Assembly: GCA_016711045.1 (NCBI GenBank)
Contig: JADJTT010000007.1
Span: 1 to 64,000, forward strand
Length of the DNA stretch: 64,000 nt
Origin: Saprospirales bacterium
Lineage (GTDB): Bacteria; Bacteroidota; Bacteroidia; Chitinophagales; Saprospiraceae
Direction of reading: 5' to 3'
Shown piece by piece: positions 54,471-61,507 of this stretch. The position numbers and the translations under genes were made by a program. Each line of letters starts with the position of its first letter. Positions within the stretch are counted from its first letter, which is position 1. The notes under the pieces were generated by a model. That model was given only the letters and a program-made list of their open reading frames with translations. It had not been told where the DNA came from and made no database searches.

Positions 54471-56399
54471 ATGAAAAAAAATTACACGTACCTGGCTTGT
54501 GCCACCTTTTTGCTCTTTCTCATAGGGTGGTCTACTTCCGTCTCTGCACAAGAATACCGGACCCTGAATGGGTTGAATAATAACTTGTCACACCCTGAAT
54601 GGGGCGCCGCGGGCGAGAACCAACTTCGAATTTCCTCTAATGGCTATGCGGATGGGATGTATCTACCGGGGGGTACTACCCGGCCGAATCCACGCCTGAT
54701 CAGCAATATGCTGTTTTCGCAAAACACCCTGTCAAACGATCCCTTGGAATTGAGTGCTTATGTATGGGGCTGGGGGCAATTTATCGATCACGATGTAACG
54801 CTGACCTCCGACCACGCGCTTGATGGTCTTCCGATTGTCATTCCTCCATATGATCCCTATTTCGATCCTAATGGCACGGGCAACGTAGTCATTCCGTTTA
54901 AACGTTCGAATTACGATCCGGCCACCGGCACGAATCCGGGCAATCCCCGCATGCATCCCAACGAAATCACGGCATTTATTGATGCATCTGCCATATATGG
55001 CTCTGATCCACAGCGTGCCGCCTGGTTGCGCACCTTTGAAGGAGGTAAATTGAAACTGTCAGCGGGCAATCTGCTGCCTTACAATACCACCACCGGGGAA
55101 TTTGATGCCCCGGTCGATCCCAATGCTCCGGGCATGGCCATGCCGCTGCCCAATGCCAAGTATTTTGTTTCCGGCGATGTCCGTTGCAACGAAAATCCTT
55201 TTCTGACCGCTTTCCACACGCTGTTTACCCGCGAGCACAACCGGTTGTGCGAGGAGTTGGCCGCAACGCATCCCACGTGGACCGACCACCAGCTTTACCA
55301 GCAGGCCCGGAAGTTAGTCGGGGCTTATATGCAGGCAATCACTTACGAAGAATGGCTTCCTGCGATGGGCCTGCAATTGGAGCCTTACCTGGGCTATGAT
55401 CCCACGGTGAATCCTCAGGTTATGAACGAATTTGCGGCGGCTGCATATAGGTACGGACATACGACGATCACCGGCGTTCTTCCCCGGATGGACAATGATG
55501 GCAATACGATTCCGGAAGGTGATATTCTTCTCCGCCATGCGTTTTTCAACCCAAGTGCCATTGGGAATATCGGCGGCGGCATCGATCCTTATTTGGTTGG
55601 TATGGCTACGCTGGTTCAACAAAATTTTGACTGCAAGGTCATCGACGATCTCCGCAATTTCCTCTTCGGGCAACCGGGCGCCGGTGGAATGGACCTTGTC
55701 GCTATCAACGTCATGCGCGGCCGCGATCGGGGTCTGACCGATTACAATACCATGCGGGTTGACTTCGGATTGGATCCACTGGCTGATTTTAACGAGCTCA
55801 CCTCTGATCCGCTGATGGCACTGGCTCTCCAGGATGTGTATGGCACGATCAGCAATGTAGACCCCTGGGTAGGCTTCCTGGCAGAAGATCATATGGATAA
55901 GGCCCTGTTTGGACCAACCGTGATGGAAATTGTCAAGCGCCAGTTTAAATCGATGCGCGATGGCGACCGGTTCTACTTTGAAAATGATCCGTGGTTGACT
56001 CCGGATGAAAAGAATGAGATCCGGGCTACCCGCTTGTCCGATATCATTCGCCGCAATACGGACATCAATTCTATCGATGACGATATTTTCATCGTGGGTA
56101 CGCTGACTACCTCCAATTTCGATGCCCGGACACTCCCGGTAATTAATCTCACCGTAGCGCCCAACCCCACCAAAGGTCCGGTAACAGCCCTTATGCAGGT
56201 GTCGGTAAATCAATCGGCGAAACTCCAGTTGATCGATTTGCGTGGAATCGCGCTTTGGGAGCAAGACATCGAGTTGAATGTAGGCGATAATGAGGTGCAA
56301 CTGAACCTGGATGTCAATTATCCCGCCGGCATGTATTATTTGCTCGTAAAAACCGGCCTGCGGACCTCCACCTACAAGACAATCCTTAAATTAAACTAA
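54471..56399 (+). CDS. Secreted animal-type haem peroxidase with T9SS sorting domain
   Basis: 642 residues. Signal peptide MKKNYTYLACATFLLFLIG and cleavage near SVSAQE. The peroxidase domain (about 30-540) has the distal pocket WGQFIDHDVTLTSD (His107), the Arg in the later segment NVMRGRDRGLTDYNTMRVDF, and the proximal His in YRYGHTTITGVLP (about 328). The sorting domain at the end has LTVAPNPTKGPVTALMQV and GMYYLLVKTG. Enzymes of this family use H2O2 to oxidise halides or organics outside the cell. Terminator-like hairpin after the stop. No export partner needed beyond Sec and T9SS. Confidence 0.9.
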   Translation: MKKNYTYLACATFLLFLIGWSTSVSAQEYRTLNGLNNNLSHPEWGAAGENQLRISSNGYADGMYLPGGTTRPNPRLISNMLFSQNTLSNDPLELSAYVWGWGQFIDHDVTLTSDHALDGLPIVIPPYDPYFDPNGTGNVVIPFKRSNYDPATGTNPGNPRMHPNEITAFIDASAIYGSDPQRAAWLRTFEGGKLKLSAGNLLPYNTTTGEFDAPVDPNAPGMAMPLPNAKYFVSGDVRCNENPFLTAFHTLFTREHNRLCEELAATHPTWTDHQLYQQARKLVGAYMQAITYEEWLPAMGLQLEPYLGYDPTVNPQVMNEFAAAAYRYGHTTITGVLPRMDNDGNTIPEGDILLRHAFFNPSAIGNIGGGIDPYLVGMATLVQQNFDCKVIDDLRNFLFGQPGAGGMDLVAINVMRGRDRGLTDYNTMRVDFGLDPLADFNELTSDPLMALALQDVYGTISNVDPWVGFLAEDHMDKALFGPTVMEIVKRQFKSMRDGDRFYFENDPWLTPDEKNEIRATRLSDIIRRNTDINSIDDDIFIVGTLTTSNFDARTLPVINLTVAPNPTKGPVTALMQVSVNQSAKLQLIDLRGIALWEQDIELNVGDNEVQLNLDVNYPAGMYYLLVKTGLRTSTYKTILKLN

Positions 56400-56456
56400 T
56401 CCGGACAACGAAATCAAAGGTCTATTGATTCCGGATTTCAAAAAATATCGTAGCTT

Positions 56457-56495
56457 AAAGCTGCCCTTTTCAAGAGGGCAGCTTTTCTTTTTTTA
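56457..56495 (+). terminator. Intrinsic terminator of the peroxidase gene
   Basis: Stem AAAGCTGCCCT (56457-56467) with AGGGCAGCTTT (56475-56485), a 7-base loop, then a run of T interrupted by one C. Well placed after the stop at 56399. Confidence 0.88.
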
Positions 56496-56515
56496 ACTTC
56501 CTTGACAAAAATAAG

Positions 56516-56561
56516 TTTATAAAGATAACTGCGGCCGTGCGGCCGCAGTTATCTTTATAAA
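56516..56561. repeat. 22-bp perfect palindrome with 2-base centre, containing GCGGCCGC
   Basis: Arms 56516-56537 and 56540-56561 are exact complements (outer part TTTATAAAGATAACTG, inner part CGGCCG), separated by TG. It lies 52 bases before the tryptophanase ATG. The arm is longer than a normal operator half-site; as RNA it would form a very stable hairpin in the leader. Confidence 0.92.
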
Positions 56562-56612
56562 AACATTAAAGTACTTTTGTTACAAAGTACTTAGTCCTTA
56601 CAAACAAGAAAC

Positions 56613-58001
56613 ATGAGTATGGAAGGCTTTAAAACCATCATCGAACCGTTTAAGATCAAGATGGTAGAACCCATTGCGATTACGACCTATTCGCAACGCA
56701 AACACTACCTCGAATCTGCGCACTATAATCCATTTCTCCTCAACTCCGATCAGGTGATGATCGACTTGCTCACCGACAGCGGCACCTCGGCGATGAGTTC
56801 CGAACAATGGGCCGGAATGATGCGGGGCGACGAATCATATGCCGGCGCACGAAGCTGGCGACGTATGAAAGACGTGGTGCACGAACTTACCGGATATCCC
56901 TATTTGTTGCCTACCCACCAGGGACGTGCGGCAGAGCGCATCCTTTACACCTACTTGGGGGGGAAGGGGAAGACATTCATCAGTAATACGCATTTCGATA
57001 CTACCCGCGCCAATATTGAATTCTCCGGAGCAGAAGCCTTTGATATTCCCATTCCGGAAGGCACCATCCCCGCGCTGGAGCACCCCTTCAAGGGAAATAT
57101 GGATCTGAAAAAGCTGGAAGCGCTGATCCAGGAAAAAGGCGCGCCAAATGTGGGGGCCGTGATCCTTACCGTCACCAACAACAGCGGCGGCGGACAACCC
57201 GTAAGCATGGAGAATGCCCGGGCGATCAGTTCGATCTGCCAGAAATACAACGTGCTGTTTATCCTTGATTGTTGCCGGATCGCTGAAAATTCCTTCTTCA
57301 TCAAACACCGGGAACCAGGCTACGAACATTTCGACTATAAAACCATTGCCCAGGAGATGTTCAACCTGGCCGATGGCGCCATTATGAGCGCCAAAAAGGA
57401 CGGGTTGGTCAATATGGGAGGATTCCTGGCCCTGCGCCATAAGGAGCTTTCGGATGCCTGTCAGAACCTGCTCATCATCACCGAAGGGTTTACGACCTAC
57501 GGCGGGTTATCCGGACGGGATATGGAGGCCATTGCCATAGGATTGGTAGAAGTTTTTGAACCGGATTATTTGCTCTACCGGATAAAAAGCACCGGTTTTT
57601 TGGGCGATCACCTGCATTCCCTTGGGGTGCCTATCATTCGGCCGGTGGGTGGACATGCCGTTTATGTAGATGCAAAGGCCTTTTACCCGCATATTCCGGT
57701 TGAGGAATACCCGGGCCAGGCGCTGGTTTGCGAGCTCTACCTGAAAGGAGGCATTCGCTCCGTGGAGATCGGGTCGGTGATGTTCGGAAAATATGACGAA
57801 GAAGGCAAACTCATTCCCGCTGCCATGGAACTGGTGCGCCTGGCCATACCCCGAAGGGTTTATACCCAGAGCCACATGGAGTACATCACCGAAGTGTTTG
57901 AAAAGTTAATCCCGGACAAAGACAGCGCCACCGGATTTGAGATCACGCAGGAACCTGCGTTTCTGCGCCATTTCACCTCCCATTTCCGGAGATTAGGGTG
58001 A
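56613..58001 (+). CDS. tnaA: Tryptophanase (beta-eliminating tryptophan lyase)
   Basis: 462 residues; PLP enzyme splitting tryptophan to indole, pyruvate and ammonia. Conserved blocks: SGTSAMSSEQWAGMMRGDES (about 52), LPTHQGRAAERIL, the PLP Lys in SAKKDGLVN (about 263) and GGLSGRDMEAIAIGL. The related tyrosine phenol-lyase has ERG near the C-terminus where this reads VEIGSVMFG, as tryptophanase does. No tnaC-like leader peptide or tnaB permease is seen; instead a large palindrome precedes the gene. A 12-bp bidirectional terminator follows the stop. Confidence 0.9.
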   Translation: MSMEGFKTIIEPFKIKMVEPIAITTYSQRKHYLESAHYNPFLLNSDQVMIDLLTDSGTSAMSSEQWAGMMRGDESYAGARSWRRMKDVVHELTGYPYLLPTHQGRAAERILYTYLGGKGKTFISNTHFDTTRANIEFSGAEAFDIPIPEGTIPALEHPFKGNMDLKKLEALIQEKGAPNVGAVILTVTNNSGGGQPVSMENARAISSICQKYNVLFILDCCRIAENSFFIKHREPGYEHFDYKTIAQEMFNLADGAIMSAKKDGLVNMGGFLALRHKELSDACQNLLIITEGFTTYGGLSGRDMEAIAIGLVEVFEPDYLLYRIKSTGFLGDHLHSLGVPIIRPVGGHAVYVDAKAFYPHIPVEEYPGQALVCELYLKGGIRSVEIGSVMFGKYDEEGKLIPAAMELVRLAIPRRVYTQSHMEYITEVFEKLIPDKDSATGFEITQEPAFLRHFTSHFRRLG

Positions 58002-58012
58002 AATATAAACGA

Positions 58013-58039
58013 AAAAAGGGGCAACATTTGCCCCTTTTT
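58013..58039. terminator. Bidirectional terminator between tnaA and the amidase gene
   Basis: 12-bp stem AAAAAGGGGCAA (58013-58024) with its complement (58028-58039) and a 3-base loop; T-runs on both strands, between converging genes. Confidence 0.9.
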
Positions 58040-58042
58040 ACT

Positions 58043-58876
58043 TTAAAAGATAAAATCCATTTCCTGCAGGTACTTGCCGTGCACCCAGCCACGGGCTTCC
58101 GACTTTTTGGGGTGGTTGACCACCTGTACAAATTTCCATACTTCGAAGGAGTTCAGGATTTCTACGCGGGTATTTTCTTTGAGGGGACTAAACTCCAGCG
58201 GCGGGTAATCTACACCTGGCCCGGAGCGGATATTGAGGTCGGTAGTCGTTTCGTAGAGACGGGAAGAATCGTCCAGGCGTCCCATTACTTTGGAGCGGAA
58301 GCTCATCATGGGGAAGGCCGGTCCCGGGTCGACTTTCCGGGTAGGAGCCACATCGTCATGTCCAATCACCTCGATCAGCCCGTAGAAGTTTACCACGGTG
58401 AGCGCCACTTCGACCGCGGCTTCTAATTGCGGGGCAGTGAATAAATGCCAGCCTGCCATTTCCTCTTCATACTTGTGCACGGCTTCCAGCACTTCATCTT
58501 CATGGTAGAGCGAACCAAACCAGGAGCGCCAATTGTTGCCGGTATGGGGGGTTAATTTGCCCGCGTTTTCCAGCTCAATCCCGATGGAATAATTATTCAT
58601 TCCCACCAGGTTGTTCCATTCACTCAGCCCGGCATGCCAGGCTTTTTGGTTGAAAGGGATCATTTGGGTGACCTCTCCGCTTCTGGAGATGACCACATGG
58701 GCCGAGGCCCGGCTCTTGGGGTTCTTGAACCAGTTGATCGTGTTTTCCGCAGAAGGGGAAGCGGTATAGTGCATGATCAGGAATTTGGGTTCAATCGTCT
58801 CTCCCTTGTTGTTGGTGGGAACATAGGGCACCTGGGTGTTGTCATCCTGATACAGCCGGTGATTTTTTATTTTCAT
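58043..58876 (-). CDS. N-acetylmuramoyl-L-alanine amidase with SH3-like domain
   Basis: 277 residues. The ATG at 58876 (MKIKNHRLYQDD) is chosen because a strong minus-strand terminator lies inside the longer frame that begins at 59017. Amidase_2 domain: PKFLIMHYTASPS (first zinc His), KAWHAGLSEWN, YSIGIELENAG and VIGHDDVAPTRKVDPGPAF. A bacterial SH3-like domain follows (TTDLNIRSGPGVDYPPLEF). It cleaves the stem peptide from muramic acid. No signal peptide is visible at this start, so it could act inside, be released on lysis, or be exported another way. Confidence 0.88.
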   Translation of the reverse strand: MKIKNHRLYQDDNTQVPYVPTNNKGETIEPKFLIMHYTASPSAENTINWFKNPKSRASAHVVISRSGEVTQMIPFNQKAWHAGLSEWNNLVGMNNYSIGIELENAGKLTPHTGNNWRSWFGSLYHEDEVLEAVHKYEEEMAGWHLFTAPQLEAAVEVALTVVNFYGLIEVIGHDDVAPTRKVDPGPAFPMMSFRSKVMGRLDDSSRLYETTTDLNIRSGPGVDYPPLEFSPLKENTRVEILNSFEVWKFVQVVNHPKKSEARGWVHGKYLQEMDFIF

Positions 58877-58910
58877 AAAGCAAAGGGACTTTTGTAATAG
58901 CACAAAATAC

Positions 58911-58942
58911 AAAAAAAAAGAGCGTCTGCGATCAGACGCTCT
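58911..58942 (-). terminator. Minus-strand intrinsic terminator
   Basis: On the minus strand the stem AGAGCGTCTG (58933-58942) pairs with CAGACGCTCT (58919-58928) around a 4-base loop, then a run of about nine T. It ends the transcript of the small membrane-protein gene and supports the shorter start of the amidase. Confidence 0.9.
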
Positions 58943-59075
58943 CCGTATGGTTTTGAATAAAGGAGAATTCGTTTGGAAAGCAGGAGCCTGGAGAGAATAC
59001 AAATCTATGCATTGCACCTCATATAGGGCAATGGCGTGGCATTAAAGTTTCCTTAAAATTCGGGTAGCGAACGCA

Positions 59076-59231
59076 TTAAATAACCCGTACCGCCCGGACA
59101 AAATAGGTCAGTACAAAGGGGAGGGCCAACCAAAACCATTCGGAGGCATACATAAGGAGCCCGATGATGACGACCGTAGAGATCAGGAAAAGGATCCAAT
59201 CCATCATCGTTGATTTCTTCGCTGTTTCCAT
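59076..59231 (-). CDS. 51-residue membrane protein
   Basis: Starts METAKKSTMMDW, then two adjoining hydrophobic segments, ILFLISTVVIIGLLMYASEW and FWLALPFVLTYFVRAV, ending RVI. A promoter-like TATCTTTG box lies 24 bases upstream and a strong terminator 134 bases downstream, so it is very likely a real single-gene transcript. No recognised family; two-helix small membrane proteins of this size are common and uncharacterised in Bacteroidota. Confidence 0.75.
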   Translation of the reverse strand: METAKKSTMMDWILFLISTVVIIGLLMYASEWFWLALPFVLTYFVRAVRVI

Positions 59232-59254
59232 ATCGCGTTAAATTTTTATGCACG

Positions 59255-59262
59255 CAAAGATA
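59255..59262 (-). promoter_or_regulatory. -7 box TATCTTTG for the 51-residue membrane protein
   Basis: Minus-strand TATCTTTG, 23 bases before the ATG at 59231. A TTG lies upstream near 59282. Confidence 0.5.
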
Positions 59263-59381
59263 AAAGCCCGGACCCAATTCACAAGTATTTTTTCCTTTAA
59301 AGCGGTTGGCAGACAAAAGCAGGCTTAAATAACCCATATTGCAGATAATCGCAACAAGACCTTATAAAGTTTCTTTGCGGC

Positions 59382-59410
59382 TTGGATTTATAAAAAATCC
59401 TTTATTTTTG
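59382..59410 (+). promoter_or_regulatory. yebC promoter: TTG, 18 bases, TATTTTTG
   Basis: TTG at 59382-59384 and TATTTTTG at 59403-59410, spacing 18, close to the Bacteroidota consensus. ATG 28 bases downstream. Confidence 0.6.
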
Positions 59411-59438
59411 CAGCGCAAAAAAATTAACTGTAGTTGAT

Positions 59439-60149
59439 ATGGGACGCGCATTTGAGTATCGCAAGGAACGCAAGATGAAACGCTGGTCGAGCATGGCTAA
59501 AGCGTTTACCAGAATTGGCCGGGAGATTACCATCGCGGTTAAAGAGGGTGGCCCTGACCCAAACTACAATCCTCGCCTCCGGATGGCTGTGCAGAATGCG
59601 AAGGGCGCCAATATGCCCAAATCCACCGTGGAGAGTGTGATAAAAAAGGCAACGGCCAAAGACTCGGAAAGTTATACCGAAATCGTGTACGAAGGCTATG
59701 CCCCACATGGGGTTGCGGTATTGGTAGAAACGGCAACGGATAATACCAACCGCACGGTTGCCAATATCCGGCATGCCTTCTCCAAATACGGGGGCTCTTT
59801 GGGCACTTCCGGCTCGCTGGAATTTGTCTTTACCCGGAAAGGCATTTTTAAGATCAAACAGGAAGGGATAAACCTGGAAGAATTGGAACTCGAACTGATC
59901 GACTTCGGACTGGATGAAATCAAACAGGACGAAGACGCTATTCAGCTATATTGCCCGTTCACCGATTTTGGCTCCCTGCAAAAAGCCCTGGAAGAACGAA
60001 ACATCGAAGTGGAAAGCGCAGAATTGGTCCGCCTCCCCAACCATACCAAAGAGCTGTCGGACGACGAAGTGGAGGAAGTCATCAAACTGATCGAAAAACT
60101 CGAAGAGGATGATGATGTGCTCAATGTATTCCACAACATGGAGGAGTGA
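59439..60149 (+). CDS. YebC/PmpR-family protein
   Basis: 236 residues. MGRAFEYRKERKMKRWSSMA at the start, then FTRIGREITIAVKEGGPDP and NTNRTVANIRHAFSKYGGSL, all typical of the family. Known members act as DNA-binding regulators or, in other work, help translation through stretches that stall ribosomes; which applies here is not decided. C-terminal acidic part. A hairpin-forming heptamer repeat follows the stop. Confidence 0.93.
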   Translation: MGRAFEYRKERKMKRWSSMAKAFTRIGREITIAVKEGGPDPNYNPRLRMAVQNAKGANMPKSTVESVIKKATAKDSESYTEIVYEGYAPHGVAVLVETATDNTNRTVANIRHAFSKYGGSLGTSGSLEFVFTRKGIFKIKQEGINLEELELELIDFGLDEIKQDEDAIQLYCPFTDFGSLQKALEERNIEVESAELVRLPNHTKELSDDEVEEVIKLIEKLEEDDDVLNVFHNMEE

Positions 60150-60151
60150 GT

Positions 60152-60218
60152 TTTTAGTTTTTAGTGTTTAGTTTTTAGTTAGCGCACTAGTTGTTTGGGC
60201 TAACTAAAAACTAAGCAC
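60152..60218. repeat. Heptamer inverted repeat after yebC
   Basis: AGTTTTT, AGTTTTT, AGTGTTT, AGTTTTT units, then arms 60164-60183 and 60199-60218 forming a 20-bp stem with one G-T-type pair and a 15-base loop. Same family as at 11.9, 24.4 and 29.1 kb. Confidence 0.85.
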
Positions 60219-60229
60219 CAAAATTATAG

Positions 60230-60237
60230 TAGCTTTG
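60230..60237 (+). promoter_or_regulatory. -7 box TAGCTTTG upstream of the SDR gene
   Basis: Fits TAnnTTTG, 21 bases before the ATG at 60259, immediately after the inverted repeat. Confidence 0.5.
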
Positions 60238-60258
60238 CGGGGACCAACCCCTGAAGCT

Positions 60259-60954
60259 ATGTCAAATGTACTGATTACTGGCGCAAATGGCAATTTAGGC
60301 CGTTCCGTAGCCGAACGTTTACACCGTGATGGATATCAAATGGCCGCTTCCCTTGAGCCCGGCACCGACGTCCCCGACGATTGGGAAGGGTTGTCTATTC
60401 AGGCTTGTGAAGTGGATTTGATGAGCGCTACGTCGGCCAGAGAGTTTGTAAGCAAAGCTATCGAAAAAATGAATGGCCGCATTACCTCCGGTATTCTATT
60501 GGTCGGTGGATTTTCGATGGACTCGGTTTCTTCGGCCAGCATTTCCGAAATGGAGAAAATGTTCCGGCTCAATTTCCTGACAGCCTACAATGTACTCCAG
60601 CCGTTGATGGAACACTTTGAATCCTCTCTTCTTGGAGGACGTTTCATCCTGGTAGGCGCAAGACCTGCCCTTGACCCAGGCGCCGCGGCACATACCTTCT
60701 CCTATGCCCTCAGCAAATCACTGATCTTTCGATTAGCCGAGATCGTCAATGCCTACGGCCAAAATAAAAACATCACAGCTTCGGTCATCGTGCCTAGTAT
60801 CCTCGATACCCCCGTCAATCGGGTCTCCATGCCAAAAGCGGATTTCGACAACTGGGTACCTACCACCTCCGTCGCGGATGCTATCGCCTACCTGCTCTCC
60901 GAATCGGGGAGTGCATTGCGGGAAACGGTGCTTAAATTGTATAGCAACGCTTAA
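60259..60954 (+). CDS. Short-chain dehydrogenase/reductase
   Basis: 231 residues from the ATG at 60259; a frame starting at 60235 would lack support because the promoter box lies just upstream. Rossmann motif VLITGANGNLGRSVAERL, the NAD(P)-site region LVGGFSM and the catalytic Tyr-Lys in YALSKSLIF. The usual Ser lies near FILVGARPAL, where the site is Gly/Ala-rich, so activity is less certain. Substrate unknown. Followed by another heptamer inverted repeat. Confidence 0.88.
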   Translation: MSNVLITGANGNLGRSVAERLHRDGYQMAASLEPGTDVPDDWEGLSIQACEVDLMSATSAREFVSKAIEKMNGRITSGILLVGGFSMDSVSSASISEMEKMFRLNFLTAYNVLQPLMEHFESSLLGGRFILVGARPALDPGAAAHTFSYALSKSLIFRLAEIVNAYGQNKNITASVIVPSILDTPVNRVSMPKADFDNWVPTTSVADAIAYLLSESGSALRETVLKLYSNA

Positions 60955-61031
60955 GTAGTTTTCAGTTTTTAATTTTCAGGGTTCAGTTGAAATTGTTCTA
61001 ACTGAAAATTAAAAACTGAAAATTGAACACT
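60954..61031. repeat. Heptamer inverted repeat, imperfect, after the SDR gene
   Basis: The right arm (61000-61031) has the same units as other copies (AACTGAA, AATTAAA). The left arm (60954-60986) matches it over a 20-bp core, TTTCAGTTTTTAATTTTCAG, with a changed inner part. It lies between the SDR and the convergent DoxX gene. Confidence 0.8.
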
Positions 61032-61416
61032 AGAATATCTCTTTCCTGTGCAGCATCAACACCCCTGCGCAGCATACAAAAACGGTCAATGCCAGGTAGA
61101 ACAACAGCCCCCCGTCGCCCTGCACTTCGATGCCGAGTTTGGTGAGGTGAGAGAAAATGGCCCCTCCAATCACGGCCAACCCCAAGCCAGCGCCCATCCA
61201 GGTGGTGCGAGGGATCAATAACAAGGCGGCTGCGATCAATTCGGCTACCCCGCTTCCGTATCGCCCCCAGGGTTCGATGCCCATCGTTTGAAAAATGTAT
61301 ACGCTCTCCGGCGCTCCGGTGAATTTAAAATAAAGCGTCTGCAAAAATATCACTGCAGCAATGATTCGAAGTGCCCATGACAAGGCCTTCATCCATTTGG
61401 GTTGTGTCGTTTCCAT
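61030..61416 (-). CDS. DoxX-family membrane protein
   Basis: 128 residues from the ATG at 61416 (METTQPKWMKALSW); the longer frame to 61713 runs antisense into the permease gene and is not used. Four membrane spans (RIIAAVIFLQTLYFKFTG, VAELIAAALLLIP, AGLGLAVIGGAIFSHL, LLFYLALTVFVCCAGVLML) with the family's PWGRYGSGVAELIAA block. DoxX-like proteins are small integral membrane proteins often linked to oxidative stress or respiration; function here is unknown. Confidence 0.88.
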   Translation of the reverse strand: METTQPKWMKALSWALRIIAAVIFLQTLYFKFTGAPESVYIFQTMGIEPWGRYGSGVAELIAAALLLIPRTTWMGAGLGLAVIGGAIFSHLTKLGIEVQGDGGLLFYLALTVFVCCAGVLMLHRKEIF

Positions 61417-61507
61417 TGTAGATTTTTTGATGCTGGGGTCAAGATACGTGATTTCTTGCGCCCAATCACCCATCACCAGATACCATAATTTTTCATAACT
61501 TACTCCA

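Noticed and set aside
55314..56300. 328-codon minus-strand frame opposite the peroxidase
   Set aside because: Antisense of a gene with clear haem-peroxidase and T9SS motifs.
56613..58001. Tyrosine phenol-lyase as the product
   Set aside because: The C-terminal VEIGS matches tryptophanase; tyrosine phenol-lyase has Arg in this place (ERG).
58877..59017. Longer start for the amidase
   Set aside because: The extension contains a strong minus-strand terminator and has no signal peptide or family similarity.
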